From NCBI GenBank assembly GCA_964650735.1, contig CAZYUT010000134.1, positions 1 to 5,584 on the forward strand: DNA of 5,584 bases, in the 5' to 3' direction. Shown here piece after piece: positions 4,632 to 5,584 of this stretch. Both the position numbers and the translations under genes were made by a program. Below the pieces are notes generated by a model. It was not told the origin of the DNA, did not search any database, and saw nothing but the letters and a program-made list of their open reading frames with translations. Position 1 is the stretch's first letter. Each line of letters begins with the position of its first letter. This DNA comes from Dichotomicrobium sp964650735. GTDB taxonomy: Bacteria > Pseudomonadota > Alphaproteobacteria > Rhizobiales > Rhodomicrobiaceae.

Positions 4632-5584
4632 CTACGCCGCCACGCGCACCGGCGCCCCGTCGATGATCAGTTCGCTGCCGCGCGCGCTCAAGCTTACCGT
4701 CTGGCCGTCCTTGATCTTGCCCATCAGGATCTTCTCGGCGAGCGGATCCTGCACGTATTTCTGGATCACGCGCTTGAGCGGGCGCGCCCCGTAAGCCGGG
4801 TCGTAGCCGCGCTCGGCCAGCAGACGCCGCGCCGCGTCGTCCATCTCCAGCGTGATCTTGCGGCTCTCCAGCAGCCTGCGCACACGCCGCATCTGGATAT
4901 CGACGATCGCCGCCATCTGGCTGCGCTTGAGCCGGTGAAACAGCACGATCTCGTCGATCCGGTTCAAAAACTCCGGCCGGAAATGCCCGCGCACCACGTT
5001 CATCACCGGCTCGCGAACCTCGTCTACGTCCTGGTCCTCGCCCAGCCCGGCGAGATACTCCGAGCCGAGGTTCGACGTCATGATGATCATCGTGTTGCGG
5101 AAATCGACCGTGCGGCCCTGTCCGTCGGTCAGGCGGCCATCGTCCAGCACCTGCAGCAGGATGTTGAACACGTCCTGATGCGCCTTCTCGATCTCGTCGA
5201 ACAGGATCACCTGATAGGGCCTGCGCCGCACCGCCTCGGTCAGCGAGCCGCCTTCTTCGTAGCCGACATAGCCTGGCGGCGCGCCGACCAGCCGCGCAAC
5301 AGAGTGGCGCTCCATGTATTCCGACATGTCGAGGCGCACCATCGCGTGCTCGTCGTCGAACAGGTATTCCGCCAGCGCACGGGTCAGTTCGGTCTTGCCG
5401 ACGCCGGTCGGGCCGAGGAACATGAACGAGCCGAGCGGGCGGTTCGGGTCCTGCAGGCCCGCGCGGGCGCGGCGCACGGCGGTTGAGACGGCATGAACCG
5501 CCTCGGCCTGGCCGACGACGCGCTTGGAGAGCTCGTCCTCCATGCGCAGCAGCTTGTCGCGCTCGCCTTCGAGCATCTTCTCCA
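4632..5584 (-). CDS. clpB: ATP-dependent chaperone (disaggregase) ClpB, C-terminal part (runs off the right edge)
   Basis: About 317 C-terminal residues of ClpB; full-length family members have about 860. The frame stays open to the right edge. The apparent ATG at 5576 is internal: the preceding codons read Glu-Lys, and the equivalent conserved region reads M(L/M)EGERxKLLRME. Numbering from that Met, the second AAA+ ring shows Walker A GPTGVGKT (55-62), pore loop GYVGYEEGG (102-110), Walker B VILFDE (123-128), sensor-1 Asn169 (MTSN), arginine finger Arg206 (FLNRIDE) and sensor-2 GARPLKR (263-269), then the C-terminal D2 small domain. ClpB is a cytosolic hexamer that threads aggregated proteins through its pore with DnaK/DnaJ/GrpE. 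FRPEFLNRID and the absence of an IGF/ClpP-binding loop fit ClpB rather than ClpA/ClpC. The heat-shock promoter and the N-terminal, NBD1 and middle domains lie outside the window. No frameshift or missing catalytic residue is seen. Confidence 0.97.
   Translation of the reverse strand, partial: EKMLEGERDKLLRMEDELSKRVVGQAEAVHAVSTAVRRARAGLQDPNRPLGSFMFLGPTGVGKTELTRALAEYLFDDEHAMVRLDMSEYMERHSVARLVGAPPGYVGYEEGGSLTEAVRRRPYQVILFDEIEKAHQDVFNILLQVLDDGRLTDGQGRTVDFRNTMIIMTSNLGSEYLAGLGEDQDVDEVREPVMNVVRGHFRPEFLNRIDEIVLFHRLKRSQMAAIVDIQMRRVRRLLESRKITLEMDDAARRLLAERGYDPAYGARPLKRVIQKYVQDPLAEKILMGKIKDGQTVSLSARGSELIIDGAPVRVAA

Noticed and set aside
4608..5486. 292-codon plus-strand open frame over clpB
   Set aside because: It mirrors clpB codons, has a low-complexity His/Arg/Gln-rich translation and shows no domain; the minus strand has an unbroken set of ClpB motifs.
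1..5584. CRISPR array, insertion sequence, tRNA, rRNA or phage remnant
   Set aside because: Reading both strands showed no regularly spaced repeats, transposase or integrase motifs, long terminal inverted repeats or tRNA-like cloverleaf; only the short hairpins listed were found.

Overview
This is a GC-rich chromosomal window. It looks like an alphaproteobacterium, quite possibly of the Hyphomicrobiales (Rhizobiales). The grounds are the codon-position GC bias, the start of a class I (archaeal-type) lysyl-tRNA synthetase, a rhizobial-style orphan family 3 solute-binding protein, a CESA-like glycosyltransferase ending in an NPFYWEKTEHG tail, and an alphaproteobacterial-looking ClpB. The assignment rests on protein resemblance alone; no rRNA or tRNA gene is present to fix it.

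Layout, left to right: (1) 1-94, minus strand: the first 31 codons of a probable class I lysyl-tRNA synthetase, cut by the window edge. (2) 95-276: a divergent intergenic region with a small palindrome and a 10-bp-phased direct repeat. (3) 277-717, plus strand: a small TerB-like helical protein with two tandem, near-identical ribosome binding site/ATG units. (4) 791-1675, plus strand: a membrane sterol desaturase/fatty acid hydroxylase family protein with complete His clusters. (5) 1669-2550, minus strand: a secreted family 3 solute-binding protein, convergent with the desaturase and overlapping it by 7 nt. (6) 2551-2602: a 52-nt divergent control region. (7) 2603-4522, plus strand: a processive-type family 2 glycosyltransferase with an N-terminal domain resembling the N-terminal domain of type II secretion/MSHA ATPases. 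(8) 4523-4631: a convergent intergenic region with two hairpins. (9) 4632-5584, minus strand: the C-terminal third of the disaggregase ClpB, cut by the right edge.

The genes do not form one pathway. Strand switches occur at nearly every boundary, so each gene, or at most the TerB-like/desaturase pair, is probably its own transcription unit. lysK and clpB are housekeeping genes. The glycosyltransferase and desaturase are envelope-associated accessory functions. The solute-binding protein has no permease or ATPase partner in the window.

No mobile element, CRISPR array, RNA gene or phage signature was seen, and nothing here amounts to a clearly undescribed multi-gene system. The points most worth a second look are the glycosyltransferase domain architecture (possible c-di-GMP control), the missing ligand-carboxylate arginine in the solute-binding protein, and the compact regulatory geometry at the gene boundaries.
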